Assembly: GCF_021869535.1 (NCBI RefSeq)
Contig: NW_026262659.1
Span: 12,082,321 to 12,146,320 of the forward strand
Length of the DNA: 64,000 nt
Origin: Mytilus californianus
Lineage: Eukaryota > Mollusca > Bivalvia > Mytilida > Mytilidae
Reading direction: 5' to 3'
Shown here: positions 9,541-20,440 of the stretch, one piece after another
Layout: every line of letters starts with the position of its first letter
Position numbering within the stretch: the first letter of the stretch is position 1
Notes under the pieces: generated by a model
What the model was told of the DNA's origin: nothing
Database searches by the model: none
What the model saw: only the letters and a program-made list of their open reading frames with translations
Translations under genes and position numbers: made by a program

Positions 9541-12500
9541 GTGTGGAAAAAATGTGTGTGACGCAAGTGAGAATAATAATTTTGAAAATAAAGTTGGCAA
9601 TTATATGGAAAAAACTAGTACAGAGGAACAAAGTATTGAAAATAGTATTAAGGAGCAGGATACACAGGAAAAAGATCAAATACAGCAGAAAAGTGCAAGT
9701 AAGGCTAAGTTATTAAAGGAAGAGGGGTTCGACAAGGTGTCGGTGTCTATCCAGGATTATAAGGAATTAGACTCAGGGGTAGATAACAAAAGACCTATGG
9801 TGAAAATACCGTTAACCACGGTCCAACCAGCAACAGAACTAACCATAGAAAACCCCGTGGAACATTTCAATGTAGAAAAGACAGTTACTGATGGTTCTGA
9901 GAGGACGTTCACTACCATGCAGTTAGGTAACTCGTCTCTTTTGAGACTGAGCTTAGAATTAGGAGATACACCGTTGGTAGCAGCTGTAGACACAGCTGCG
10001 GAAGTCACTATTATTTCAGATAAAGTGTTTGAATCGCTTAAGAAGAAACCAGCGACTTTGAGAGAGACGGTTATGCATGCTGCCGGCCGGGGCATGAAAA
10101 TGAGGACCTTTGTAGTGGGTCCAGTTAGCTTGAGGATTGGTACAAAACTTTATGAAACAGATGTGTATGTGGCCCCAATTGAAGATGAGATGTTACTGGG
10201 CTTAAACTTTATGGTGGCGTATGGTGTGACGGTTGACCTAGAAAAGCTCACTTTCAATATAGGAGGAGAAATTTTAGAAATGTCCCCTGGACCAAAACAA
10301 AGTATTCCTGTTGTATCAAAAGTTGTAATCAAAAAGAGGACTGTCGTTCCACCTCATTCAGTTATACATATTAATGCTAAATTAGAAAACCAACTGGATA
10401 ATTACATTATTGAACCTTGTAATGAGAAGTTGCCAATTTTAATTCCAAGATGTCTGTATAAATATCAGGATCAACCAAGTATTTGTTTAGTTAACGCAAG
10501 TGATAGATACTATACACTTAAGAGAAATTCTGTGATAGCCAAGGCGGAAGTGGTCAGTGAAATTGAACTCGGTGTGTCGATGAATCAAATAACAGAAGTA
10601 ACGGATGGAATACAGGTGGAATTACCTACTCCATTGAGACAATTACTGGAAAGCTCAAGTGTGAATTTATCCAAAGACGAAAAACAGCAGTTAGAGGCGC
10701 TTTTGTCAGAATACACCGACATATTTTCAAAGGATGAATTTGACATAGGTACATTCAGAGGAGTAGAACATGGTATCGACACGGGACAAGCACAACCTAT
10801 CAAACAACGAATTCGAAGAACACCATTGTAGTTTGTTGAAGAAGAAAAACAGCAAGTATCCAAAATGTTAAAATCGGGCGTGATTGAGCCAAGTGTATCA
10901 GAGTGGGCGTCGGCTCCAGTTTTGATAAGAAAATCAGATGGTAAGGTTCGATACGCGATTGATTATAGGAAACTCAACTCCGTAACGAAAAAAGAAGTGT
11001 ATCCGCTACCATTGATAGAGGAATGTCTCGATACACTAGCCGGAAATGAGTGGTTTTCAAAATTGGACGCAAATAGCGCGTATTGGCAGGTGAATGTGGC
11101 AAAGGAAGATCAACCTAAAACCGCTTTCATAACAAAATACGGGCTGTTTCAGTTCACGCGTATGAGTTTCGGGCTATGCAATGCTCCATCCACGTATGCA
11201 CGTGCTATGGACTTAGTATTGCGGGGTCTTACTTGGCAAATTGTACTGTGTTTTTTGGACGATATTCTTGTCATGGGAAGAAACTTCAATGATCACATCG
11301 AAAATTTAAGAGCTGTGTTTGAACGCTTCCGTGAATACGGAATAAAGTTAAAACCACGAAAATGTGATTTGTGCAAAAGAGAAGTAAGTTTTTTAGGTAG
11401 AACAGTAAACCAACAAGGAATGGCAATTGGTGAAGAGTATGTGCAAGTGATAAAAAATTGGAAAAAACCGAGTAACACTAAAGAGGTAGAGCAGTTTCTA
11501 GGTTTTGTCAATTACCATCGGAATTTTATCAAAGGGTACTCCAAAATGGCTAAACCATTGACAGAGATAACAGGGAAAAAACCGTTTAGATGGGAGCAAA
11601 ATCAACAAGAGGCGTATGACGCGTTGAAAAGTGCGTTACAAACCACACCACTGTTAACGTTACCAAATTCAACTGACAAGTTCATTTTGGATACTGATGC
11701 CTCTGACATGGCCATAGGAGCTGAGTTATTGCAAGTGCAAGATGGTATTGAACGGGTTATTGCCTATGGAAGCTTCACATTGTCACCTGCACAGCGTAGA
11801 TATTGCACAACAAGAAAAGAATTGTTAGCAGTAGTAAGATTCACACAACATTTCAGACACTATTTATTAGGCCGTGAATTCATTGTTAGATCAGATCACA
11901 GTAGTTTACAGTGGCTAATCAGTTTTAAAGAGCCACAAGGGCAGCTAGCGCGTTGGCTTGAAGTTTTAAGCCAATATCATATGAAAATCCAACATCGCCC
12001 AGGAAGACAACACGTTAACGCGGATGCTTTGTCTCGACTCAATGTGGAAAAACCTTGCCCTGAGATGTCGATTTTGGTGAATCCAGAATCTTTACCATGT
12101 GGTGGATGTAAGTATTGTGTTAGGGTTCATGAGAGTTGGAAGGATTTCATGACAATTGATAATGTGATACCGTTAGCTGCGGTCCCAAATAAGGTAAATA
12201 GTTCAGAAGTAAAAATCGACTCCAGGGGTTGCTCTGTTCGAACACAGGAAACTGTAGCGCCAGCAGTAAAAGTAGCTGTCGAGTGCAATGGTTCAAATGT
12301 ATCTGTGGATAGAGTGCTAGTGAAATCTGCATTTGTAAATGAAGAGAGTGAATTTGGAATTCAGTTTACAACTGACCAGTTGTCATCTGAACAAGCCAAG
12401 GATCCTGATTTGCAGTTGATATTGCACTGGTTACAGAGGAACGAGGAGCCACCGGATAACAAAGTATATATTGCAGGACCCGCAGCAAAGAAGTACTTGG

Positions 12501-13717
12501 TGAATAAAGAACAGTTTTTTTTCGATAGGTCAGTACTTTTCAATAGGTCGAAAAATAATCAAGTGCGATTAGTTGTACCAACGACATATATACCGGAGGT
12601 GTTGAGTTTAAACCATGATCTCCCAATAACTGGACATCAGGGTATTGACAGAACAACAGCTAGGGTCAAACAGAAATTTTATTGGTACAAAATGGGGAAC
12701 ACGATTAAAAATTATGTCCGATCATGTAATGTCTGTAACAAGAACAAAAAGGCAACTAGAAAAGCAAGATGTCCTTTGACACAGTTTCATTCAGGAGTAC
12801 CGATGGAGCGAGTTCACATAGATTTTTTAGGACCATTACCCGAAACAACACAGGGAAATACAAATATATTAGTAATGGTAGACCAATTTACCAAATGGGT
12901 AGAAATTATACCTTTACCATCGCAAACCGCCGAAGACACAGCAAGGGCAGCAGTGAATGAGTTTTTTACACGATTTGGATGTCCATTCTCGATTCATAGT
13001 GATCAAGGGAGAAACTTTGAAAGTAACCTGTTTAAATCAGTTTGTAAAACTCTTCAAATACATAAAACAAGAACCACTGCGTATAGACCGTCTGCAAATG
13101 GTCAGGTTGAAAGGTATAATAGGACTTTAATGGACACAGTCAGATGCTTTGTGAGCAAATCACAAAAAGATTGGGACGAATATCTCCCACAACTCGCAAG
13201 TGCCATTCGTTCGTCAGAAAATAGAATGACAGGACAGACTCCCAATAAAATGATGCTGGGGAGGGAAATAAACTTGCCAACAGATTTAGTTTTTCGACCG
13301 CCAAGTCAAGAGAGTGATGAGAGCGAAGAGGAATATGTGAGTCGGTTGGTAGAAGCAATCCGACAAGCGCATGAAATTGCACGAGAAAAGTTAAGAACTT
13401 CTCAGGAATACATGAAAAGAGACTATGATATCAAGATGAGGAAAACTGAATATGTGCCAGGTGACTTGGTATACATACTAGACACGGCACAGGTCAAAGG
13501 GCGTAGTAAAAAACTAGACCCACCGTGGAAAGGACCAGGTATAATTGCAGAGAAAATAACATCGTATGTATATAAAGTTAAACTAGAAAAGACAGTATTC
13601 GTGATAAATCACGACCGAATAAAAAAGTGTAATGATCGTAATATTCCAGCCTGGCTAAAGAGAGCACAAAATCAGTTAAAGGATGGTGAGAATATATTAC
13701 AGGATATGGGAGACATT

Positions 13718-13855
13718 TATTGCATATGTAGGAAAGGTGATCAAGGAGTGTTCATGATTCAATGCGATATGTGCGATGAATGGTATCATGGGACATGCGT
13801 ACATGTGACTCCGGAATTAGCCGAGACTTTCGCGACGTATCACTGTCCGAAATGC
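13718..13855 (+). other. PHD finger at the integrase C-terminus (sub-feature of pol)
   Basis: The eight metal ligands are visible in C4HC3 order: CIC, CDMC, WYHGTC and HCPKC. The motif 'FMIQCDMCDEWYHG' with a Tyr before the first Cys and a Trp before YHG fits PHD fingers that bind H3K4me3. Overall it looks closest to the CFP1/Spp1 type (pattern recall, not a search). Chromoviruses carry a chromodomain here, so a PHD finger may guide integration to active promoters. That role is inference. Confidence 0.8.
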
Positions 13856-13929
13856 CAAACTCCGAACAACGTGTAATATACCGAAAAAAGGGGGAAAGTG
13901 TATATAGGCAAAAATATGTGTTATAATGA

Positions 13930-13950
13930 GTGTTTTCTTTATGTTTCAGG
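13930..13950 (+). promoter_or_regulatory. Probable 3' splice site upstream of the TatD ORF
   Basis: A pyrimidine-rich run, tgttttctttatgtttcag|g, ends at AG 13,948-13,949. This is 72-73 nt after the pol stop and about 230 nt before the ATG of the third ORF. With the LTR donor it forms a plausible env-style intron. A tandem duplication of about 58 bp (14,009-14,066 and 14,068-14,125, 'gtgcggttttgcgagtttaa') follows in the putative leader. Confidence 0.55.
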
Positions 13951-14176
13951 ATTTATACAGTTTTGACTTTGTAGACATAGACATATAATTGACATTTAGT
14001 GTACATATTGGTGCGGTTTTGCGAGTTTAATATTGCGTATTGTGTATATATATAAATGAATAGTGTTTGTGCGGTTTTGCGAGTTTAATTTTCTGTTTCG
14101 TGTATATATATAACTTCATAGTGTATTAGTGCTTTACCGTGTGGACGGTCTCTTAGAGCACTCGTGGTTGGTCAGA

Positions 14177-16233
14177 ATGGACAGTGATAGGGCGGAAATT
14201 GTTTTTGAGGACATTTCAAGTTCAGAAGACACATTATTAGATGCAGAGAGCATCGGGACAGATTCTGTGCCGGATATGGACGAGTTTGAGGATAATCCTC
14301 ATATTGGCTATGATGAAACCACTGGGGACATTGTGGTGCAGGAACAGATTCCCAAGTCAGATTTACCATCTAAATTACCAACATGGACGTACGAACAGAT
14401 CACACAAAAGGAGCGTACATGCATTGTTAAGGAAGACTTGACCAATATTAGAAATTTACTGTCTCAGTGTGAGAATATTGAGTCATCAGAATCTGAAACA
14501 ACAGAACCTCGTTGGTTTCCAAAGATGACAGAGAATATGGAAGTAAGAAGAGCATTCAAGCTGGAGGCGATTGAGAGTGATAGCGACTGGGATAACAGCT
14601 CGAGGGATGACAATAACAACTCGGTATATGAAGATATATCAGAAGGTAGTTTGCAGTTACAACAAGTTGAAGAAAAGAAGGATGATCCTCGTAACTCACC
14701 ATGTCCATTTGAGGGGTGCGATTTTGTGGGGAGAAAACTCAAGTTTCATGTGCAGCACATCCACCTGCCGCGCATCATGTGGGACAATCCACAGCCACCA
14801 GTGAGACCAGAAAGATTAGCAGAGGTCCATCAACTGAGGGGTACTATTCTACAGTATTTAAGTGAGTGTCTGACTGGACACAGTTCTATGACTGAGCTTA
14901 TAAGATGGGCAAATAACAACATTGCCAGACAGATACCTAGAAGAAGTGAGATCCTGTCTAATGCAAGAATCCAGATGGAAGGGCTTTGTGAGGAGCTAAA
15001 ATGGCGCAAACCAGACAGGTATACTCTTCGGCCTATAGTGTCGCCTTGTGTATTAATTCATTGGAGATACCAGGTTTTGTTCAGTCAGTATTTGCTGAAT
15101 GAACAACTATCAGCGTATATGTGTTTTGGGTTGGATTTCATGACTAATATCGACAACTTGGAAAAATCGCCACTGGAATATGCCAAGACTTACTCACTCA
15201 TTGCTCGAGTGCTTGCCATGAGAGAGGAATTGAGTGTTGACATGGATGAAGAAACAAATGAAATAGAACCACCGACGGTAGAGGGTACACTGGTAGAGTC
15301 CGACAGAAGAATAGTGGTACGTAAAAGAGCAACATCAGAGGAACCAGTTATCCCTGTTAAAAGGTCTAAACAGGAACACTCCAGTGAACCACAGGTTCAG
15401 AAGAGGAGTGTGCTTGATGTTTTTGACTCCCATTTCCATCTGGACCGTGCCAGTACAAGAATATCTGGTAATCCGACCGCTATTACCATAGAGCGTTGGC
15501 TTGGAGAGCAAATGGAGAGACCACCAGTAGTGCCAGTAAATATAAAGGGTGGCCTTTTAATATTTTGTGACCCAGAAACATATCCGGAGACAGTTCCGTT
15601 TGATTTAAAATGGAAAGTGGCTATTGGACTTCACCCCAAGAAAATATATCAAGCATCACCACAGGCTGTAGGTAGATTTTATGAATATGGGACCAACTCG
15701 CGTGTTTCGGCAGTAGGTGAGGTGGGGCTGGACAGCAGCATGAATCCTGGCAGGGCAAATTTAGATAGACAAGAACAATTTTAAAAGAAGTAACCGAATG
15801 GATTAAACCAACAATGCCACTTATTTTACATATTAGAAGCAATAGAGAAGATGTATATTCCAAAAACCTGTATTTCAAAGCTTTACAAATTTTTAAACAC
15901 CGTTGTCATCCGGATCAAATTTTTATATTACACTGTTTTACGAGCGATAAAGAGACAATAACTTCATGGCTTTCTAATTTTAGAAACACATATTTTGGAT
16001 TTACACACCTGATAACAAAATTCAACCAACAACAGATTCAGGCTCTTCGTTACATCCCTGTCAACAGACTACTGGCAGAAACTGATGCACCGTATATGCC
16101 ACCGAGGGGAATACGAATAAACACCCCAATATATGTTGGAGAAGTGGTTGAGAAATTAGCAACACTGAGGTATGTTGACCTCCAGACAATAGCATCAGCA
16201 ACCTTAGGCAATGCTATGGAAATTTTTAAATAG
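14177..16233 (+). pseudogene. ORF3: C2H2 finger plus TatD-family metal-dependent nuclease, one indel
   Basis: The first ATG in frame is at 14,177. The N-terminal part is acidic and serine-rich. A C2H2-type finger (CPFEGCDFVGRKLKFH.., about 14,702-14,764) and a helical region follow. The C-terminal part is a TatD-type hydrolase. Visible are DSHFHLD with the HxH metal pair (about 15,425), a GLHP segment, GEVGLD with its Glu (about 15,715), LHIRSN (about 15,825), HCFTS (about 15,930) and the ETDAPY Asp (about 16,080). All expected metal ligands are present. TatD enzymes are TIM-barrel DNases/exonucleases. A one-base loss in an A/T run near 15,779-15,786 shifts the frame, so the active-site half downstream (15,814-16,233) is out of phase. 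The ORF lies between pol and the polypurine tract, where env sits in retroviruses. There is no signal peptide or membrane segment, so it is not an envelope gene. Confidence 0.85.
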
Positions 16234-16881
16234 CTGTATGAATATAATTTGTAAATATGTTAATTGGATTATCCTGTGTAATATTCAGTGGACTAAAAAG
16301 ATATAGTAAAAGTGAACAGTCCGAGCGGAAACCAATAGTGATTATATGTAAATAGTTCACATGTATAGGACAATACAATGTGAGGAGGGGAATTATTTTT
16401 ATTTGCCTTGAGACCGTGTTATAGTATGTGAAATGTGATGTTTATGAAATATTGAGTTTATGGACAATCAAGCAACTTAATGGATATTCAGTGATTGATA
16501 GAATTTTTAATGTGTACAGTGATGGAAAGTGAATCGTATTCGTTAAGTGAAGTTAGTTTGTGCAATGTACCCGTTTACACGGGTCCCCCGTTTTCACAGC
16601 TGACAAAGTTAACGCTAATTAATCCATGCTCAGTGAGAAAGGAGCAAAGGACGAAATATATATATGTTTTTGTTAAGAATAACGTCGAAATGCAGAAATG
16701 TTAGGTATTTGGCATGGGAAAAATAATTTTTTTTGTGTTGCAATTTTTTTATCCGTTTCAGTTTAATGCGATAAATAGAAGAATAAGTTTATTTCTAGGA
16801 GAAAGCTCTAGTGCTCATAGTGTTCATATAGGAATTCTGTTTTAAAAAGAAAAAAGCTGCAGGGGCGTCCCTTCGTCTTTT
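16234..16881 (+). other. 3' untranslated region of element 1
   Basis: This stretch of about 650 bp lies between ORF3 and the polypurine tract. A small open frame (16,495-16,704) has no recognisable motif, and I do not call it a gene. Confidence 0.5.
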
Positions 16882-16895
16882 AAAAGGGGGGAGGG
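16882..16895 (+). promoter_or_regulatory. Polypurine tract of element 1
   Basis: AAAAGGGGGGAGGG directly abuts the TG of the 3' LTR at 16,896. This is the expected RNase H-resistant primer for plus-strand DNA synthesis. Confidence 0.9.
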
Positions 16896-17140
16896 TGTAG
16901 TAAGTTAGGTAACTCTTACGGTATGACATGACCAGGACGGACATAGAGAGAACCAGGGACGAGAATAGACTAGAAGTGTGTGTGTGCGGATGGCTCTACC
17001 TCGTGTGATCGACAAGTAGCCGACAAGTGCCAAGAGAGAATCAGAGTGCAATAATAAGATTAGTTAGTGTTTCCACTTAAACCTGAACCTCGAGCCTGAC
17101 TATCACAGCATTATTGGTAAGTACGCTTAAATATACATCA
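16896..17140 (+). repeat. 3' LTR of element 1
   Basis: It matches the 5' LTR at 244 of 245 positions. Its internal splice donor (GT at 17,117-17,118) points into the downstream transposon gene that starts at 17,449. The target duplication GATG follows at 17,141-17,144. Confidence 0.95.
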
Positions 17141-17143
17141 GAT

Positions 17144-17185
17144 GTAAGCGGTTTTTCCCCTATGACCTTTGACCGGGCCGCTTAC
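17144..17185. repeat. Short inverted repeat beside the LTR insertion
   Basis: GTAAGCGG (17,144-17,151) and CCGCTTAC (17,178-17,185) form an 8-bp stem with a 26-nt loop. It starts at the last base of the 3' target duplication. Origin unknown. Confidence 0.5.
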
Positions 17186-17361
17186 GTTCCATGTGTTGAT
17201 ACAAGTTATGATTGTAAAAATAAAATATCGACAAATCATTTTGTAACAACTGACATGTTTTCTCCATATAAAACAATGTTAAAATTTATCGGTCCGATAA
17301 TACTCTCTCGCTGGTTACTGATAACGTCACACCCGCAGAGCTGTCCCTGATTCTTGTGTAT

Positions 17362-17399
17362 GGGTAATATTCTTTGGTGTACGCTGCGACGCCATTTTG
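17362..17399 (+). repeat. Left terminal inverted repeat of the ISL2EU-like element
   Basis: A 38-bp sequence identical to the reverse complement of 24,051-24,088. It lies 50 bp before the ATG of the SAP-SWIM gene and so probably overlaps its promoter. Confidence 0.9.
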
Positions 17400-19846
17400 A
17401 ATTTAACGCCACAAAGTTGTAAAGTTGATCGCGTTAGTTTTAAGCATTATGGATGATAATGAAATAGTTGTAGATGCTGAGCAAGAACTAAAATTTGATG
17501 CGCCACAGCCGGTACTAGATAACCCAGATCATTTCCCATGGGTGCTCACGGAATATGATATACCGGGGGCATCACTGCAAGGAAAATTGCCACATTTGTT
17601 GAAGGTTCCAGAGTTGCAATTTTGGTTACGCTGTCGCGGTATATCAGTTGCGGGACTCAATAAGTCACAACTGGTTTCAACAGTGCAAAATATACTGCCA
17701 GTCCAAACGAAGTCAACCCCCTTGTATGACCCAGACTACCCGTACTACACTGACAAAAAATTCAGCAGTTGTCGACAACATCTAAACTAACTGACGAAAT
17801 ATTAGAGAAATTTCCAACTTTAAAACCTCCTCTCTTTCCTGTTTACAACTGGACTCAATTAGAAAATGTAACGGACGAAATGAATATATTTCTCAGTCTT
17901 TTTACATCCTCTGAACTTTATAAATATTTTGAAATAATGGCAAAAAATAGAGGAACAGACCTGAGTTTCAGAACTTTAAGTCGTGGTGCCAAAATATTTT
18001 ATGCAGGATTTGTTAAAGACACTGTAATTTCTCTTCAAAATGTTGCACCTACAACAAGCTTAGTCAGCCACGGACTTTACATTAAAGCTTTTGTATATGC
18101 TTCCATGAGAAAAGAAACACATGAGGTCCGCATTCAGATAAAAAAAATATGACCCGCAAAATCAAAACAAAGTCAAGATTACATTTCATGTTTGCTGTTT
18201 GCTTGTGCAAAGCCGGGTAAGTGTAATACTAAATCTATGAATACAAAAATCAAAGATTATAAATGAAATATATGTGCCTATATATCCTACCTTGACTTCC
18301 TTTTCTGCTTCACTCTAGATTCACACATGTTTTGACTTTTGTCATAATGAAATTCCTATTTTGTCCTGTGTCACTTTATTGTATTTTACTCCGGCTGTGA
18401 TGTCACTCAGATATGTTAATTTTTTGCGAAGTCAATGCGTATGCGAAACACTTTTTATAGTTGCATTTAAGGCACTATTTGTCTGATTAAATTTTAAAGA
18501 AAACACACAAATGTAATAAAACAACACATTCCACTGTCACATATGTACTGTATTGTACATCTATACACAAAGAATACACAAACACATTTAGAATTTACCG
18601 CCCAATCAACTTCCAAATAAGTGGGTCAGCCAATGAGAATCTATGTGGATGAGTCTACATATTAGAAGGTGTAAATTAAGGTTAATAAAAATTATGCCAC
18701 GCAGAAATGTAGAATAAATTAAAAACCAATTGTTCAGAGAACTATTTTGATATGAAATATTAAAATTTGGTTTTAAATGTCAATTGACAGCTTATTGTAC
18801 GCTGATTCCAAAAATATATGGTATCTATGCAAAAAGATATAAATAAGGGAGATAATTTTTTACTTCCGGTTTGAAAAATGTCACTTCTGGTATTGTTTGA
18901 TAGTTTACTTGACACTGATTCCCAAAATATATGGTTCTATATACTTTCAAATTAATTTAATACAAAAAATAGCTACTTCCGGTTTACAAAAGGTCACTTC
19001 CGGTTGCTTTTTCAAGTTCAAATGTCTTGCAACCTAATGCAAAATCCAATGGCTTTATCATGTATACTTATGAGGTAAAAGCAAAGGTCAAAATCTAGAA
19101 CGTTACATTTACCTATGACCTTGAGCTCAATTTCAAGGTCATAAACCAAGGACCTCAAATCAAAAGACCCTAGGTCTTAATTATATATGATAAATGAGTT
19201 ATATCACCATACGTGTAATTTAAAATATAATAGGGGAGAAAACTCCCATTAAATGTCTCCGTACGCTTTCAACTCAAATTTACCTGTTACGACATATCGC
19301 AACTAACAGTTCTGTAAAAACTTTTGTCGATATCTTATAAGATTTCTGAAAATTAGTGATAACAAGCCAAAATCAAAATTTTGAACATGACCTTGACCTT
19401 TGACCTTGACCTCATTTTCATTTTTATGGACCAAGGACCTCAAATCAAAAGACCCTAGGCCTCTATCACTTATGGTTTTCCAGTTACAAATACATTTCAC
19501 AAATATCAAATACAAAAGGGGAAATAACTCTCATATGGAGTCTTCGTAAAGCTTCGGTCTTAATAAAACCTAACATCCTGAGGATTTAACAAGCAATTTG
19601 GAAAAATAAATTTGTTGCTTTCTTTTACGGTTGCGGAGGAGATCTCATAACAAGAAAAACAGTGTTTGGGGAGATAACTCTTACAAAGAAAAATGTTCGG
19701 TTAAACAGGGTCAGTTTCAAAAGCGTATAGACTGACAGTGTATGATATCATATACCAAAAAACTAAGCGACAACTTTTGAAACAAAAATACACCGCAAGA
19801 AAAAAATTAGGCGGAAGAAAAAAAAAATAATCAGAAGAAAACCAAT

Positions 19847-19878
19847 AGGTCTTTCCACGGAAAGGTGGAAAGACCTAA
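19847..19878. repeat. Near-perfect palindrome (hairpin)
   Basis: The arms TAGGTCTTTCCAC and GTGGAAAGACCTA (13 bp) flank a 6-nt loop, GGAAAG. The motif may mark two repeat ends meeting head to head. There is no T-run after it, so it is not a terminator-like structure. Confidence 0.7.
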
Positions 19879-20283
19879 TAATCAACAAAAACACCAAAGT
19901 CGTTAAAGTGGTTAAAAAGATGACCACAAATCTAAATTCTTGAAGAAAGACAACTTGTATCACTCACAAAGTGGCAAAATTATAAAAGTTTTTTTTTATT
20001 TCACTTGTCACGGAATTTTATGAGGAAAACTTCTATCAAAATATTTTCACTCGTGGTAAAAGAAACTGTTCCTCGACGGCGCAGTTCAACATAATTATAC
20101 CGGAGTCAGATTTAAGGAGGGGACAAACTTCTGAGGTTTGCTAGTTTGGGGTCCTCTTTTTCAAAATACTGATCGCAGGGACACGTACACTTTTTTTTCT
20201 AGAAATGCACAACAACTGCTTTATATATATATATAAGACATGCAGACACATTCTATGAGTCAGATATAGGGGAATATAACTAT

Positions 20284-20440
20284 ACCCCACCCCAGTGGCG
20301 GATCCAGAGGGAGGGGGGTTGGAACCCCCCTTTTCAAGTTTTTGGACGATTAATACATTTGAATGGGGACACATAGTTGGAACCCCCCCCCTTTTTTATC
20401 CTGGTTTGGGAACCCCCTTTAAAATGGCTTGATCCTCCCC
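20284..20440. repeat. 'GTGGCGGATCCAG' dispersed repeat
   Basis: It starts 'agtggcggatccagagggag' and contains two G/C-rich blocks ('ggttggaacccccc') about 95 bp apart. I recognise the opening phrase from repeats in marine invertebrates. A related short copy lies at 29,052-29,195. Confidence 0.45.

Larger units (their letters stand above)
9248..13876 (+). pseudogene. pol: Pol polyprotein: protease, RT, RNase H, integrase, PHD finger; one in-frame stop
   Basis: Pol is entered by -1 frameshift and has no ATG of its own at the junction. A repeat-rich linker (9,335-9,540) precedes the aspartic protease (VDTAAEVTIIS, Asp codon at 9,989). The reverse transcriptase has the catalytic FLDD at about 11,252-11,263. 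RNase H follows with DTDAS, the Glu of RKELLAVV, and SDHSS. Between RNase H and integrase lies a C-x2-C-x2-C motif with a following His. The integrase has an H-H-C-C finger (about 12,614-12,737), a DD-E core (HIDFLG, HSDQGRNFES, NGQVERYN) and a GPY/F-type module (about 13,455-13,600). A C4HC3 PHD finger (13,718-13,855) closes the protein. TAG at 10,829-10,831, just before the RT, breaks the frame. The homologous position in the other element is a sense codon. The gene order and RT are typical of Ty3/gypsy. Confidence 0.9.
6552..17140 (+). mobile_element. Ty3/gypsy LTR retrotransposon carrying a TatD nuclease ORF (element 1)
   Basis: This is a complete LTR-bounded unit of 10,589 bp. Its 245-bp LTRs begin TGTAG and end ACATCA, with one mismatch between them (6,679 C against 17,023 A). 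A 4-bp duplication GATG (6,548-6,551 and 17,141-17,144) flanks it. A primer-binding-like TGG starts 3 bp inside, and a polypurine tract abuts the 3' LTR. The gene order is gag, then pro-RT-RNaseH-IN (the gypsy order), then a third ORF with a C2H2 finger and a TatD nuclease. It is long for a gypsy element because of the extra 3 kb after pol. Three in-frame stops and one indel make this copy non-functional as read, although its LTRs suggest a recent insertion. Confidence 0.95.

Noticed and set aside
14177-15784. Envelope-like gene reading of the third ORF of element 1
   Set aside because: The position fits env, but there is no signal peptide, membrane anchor or furin-like site. The TatD motifs explain the C-terminal half.
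15418-16233. An independent host TatD gene that happened to be captured
   Set aside because: It cannot be fully excluded, but the ORF sits exactly between pol and the polypurine tract, has its own N-terminal finger, and has no separate target duplication. I treat it as part of the element.
17114-17350. A 78-codon frame starting in the 3' LTR
   Set aside because: It runs from the LTR into flanking DNA, has no motif and would be a chance frame.
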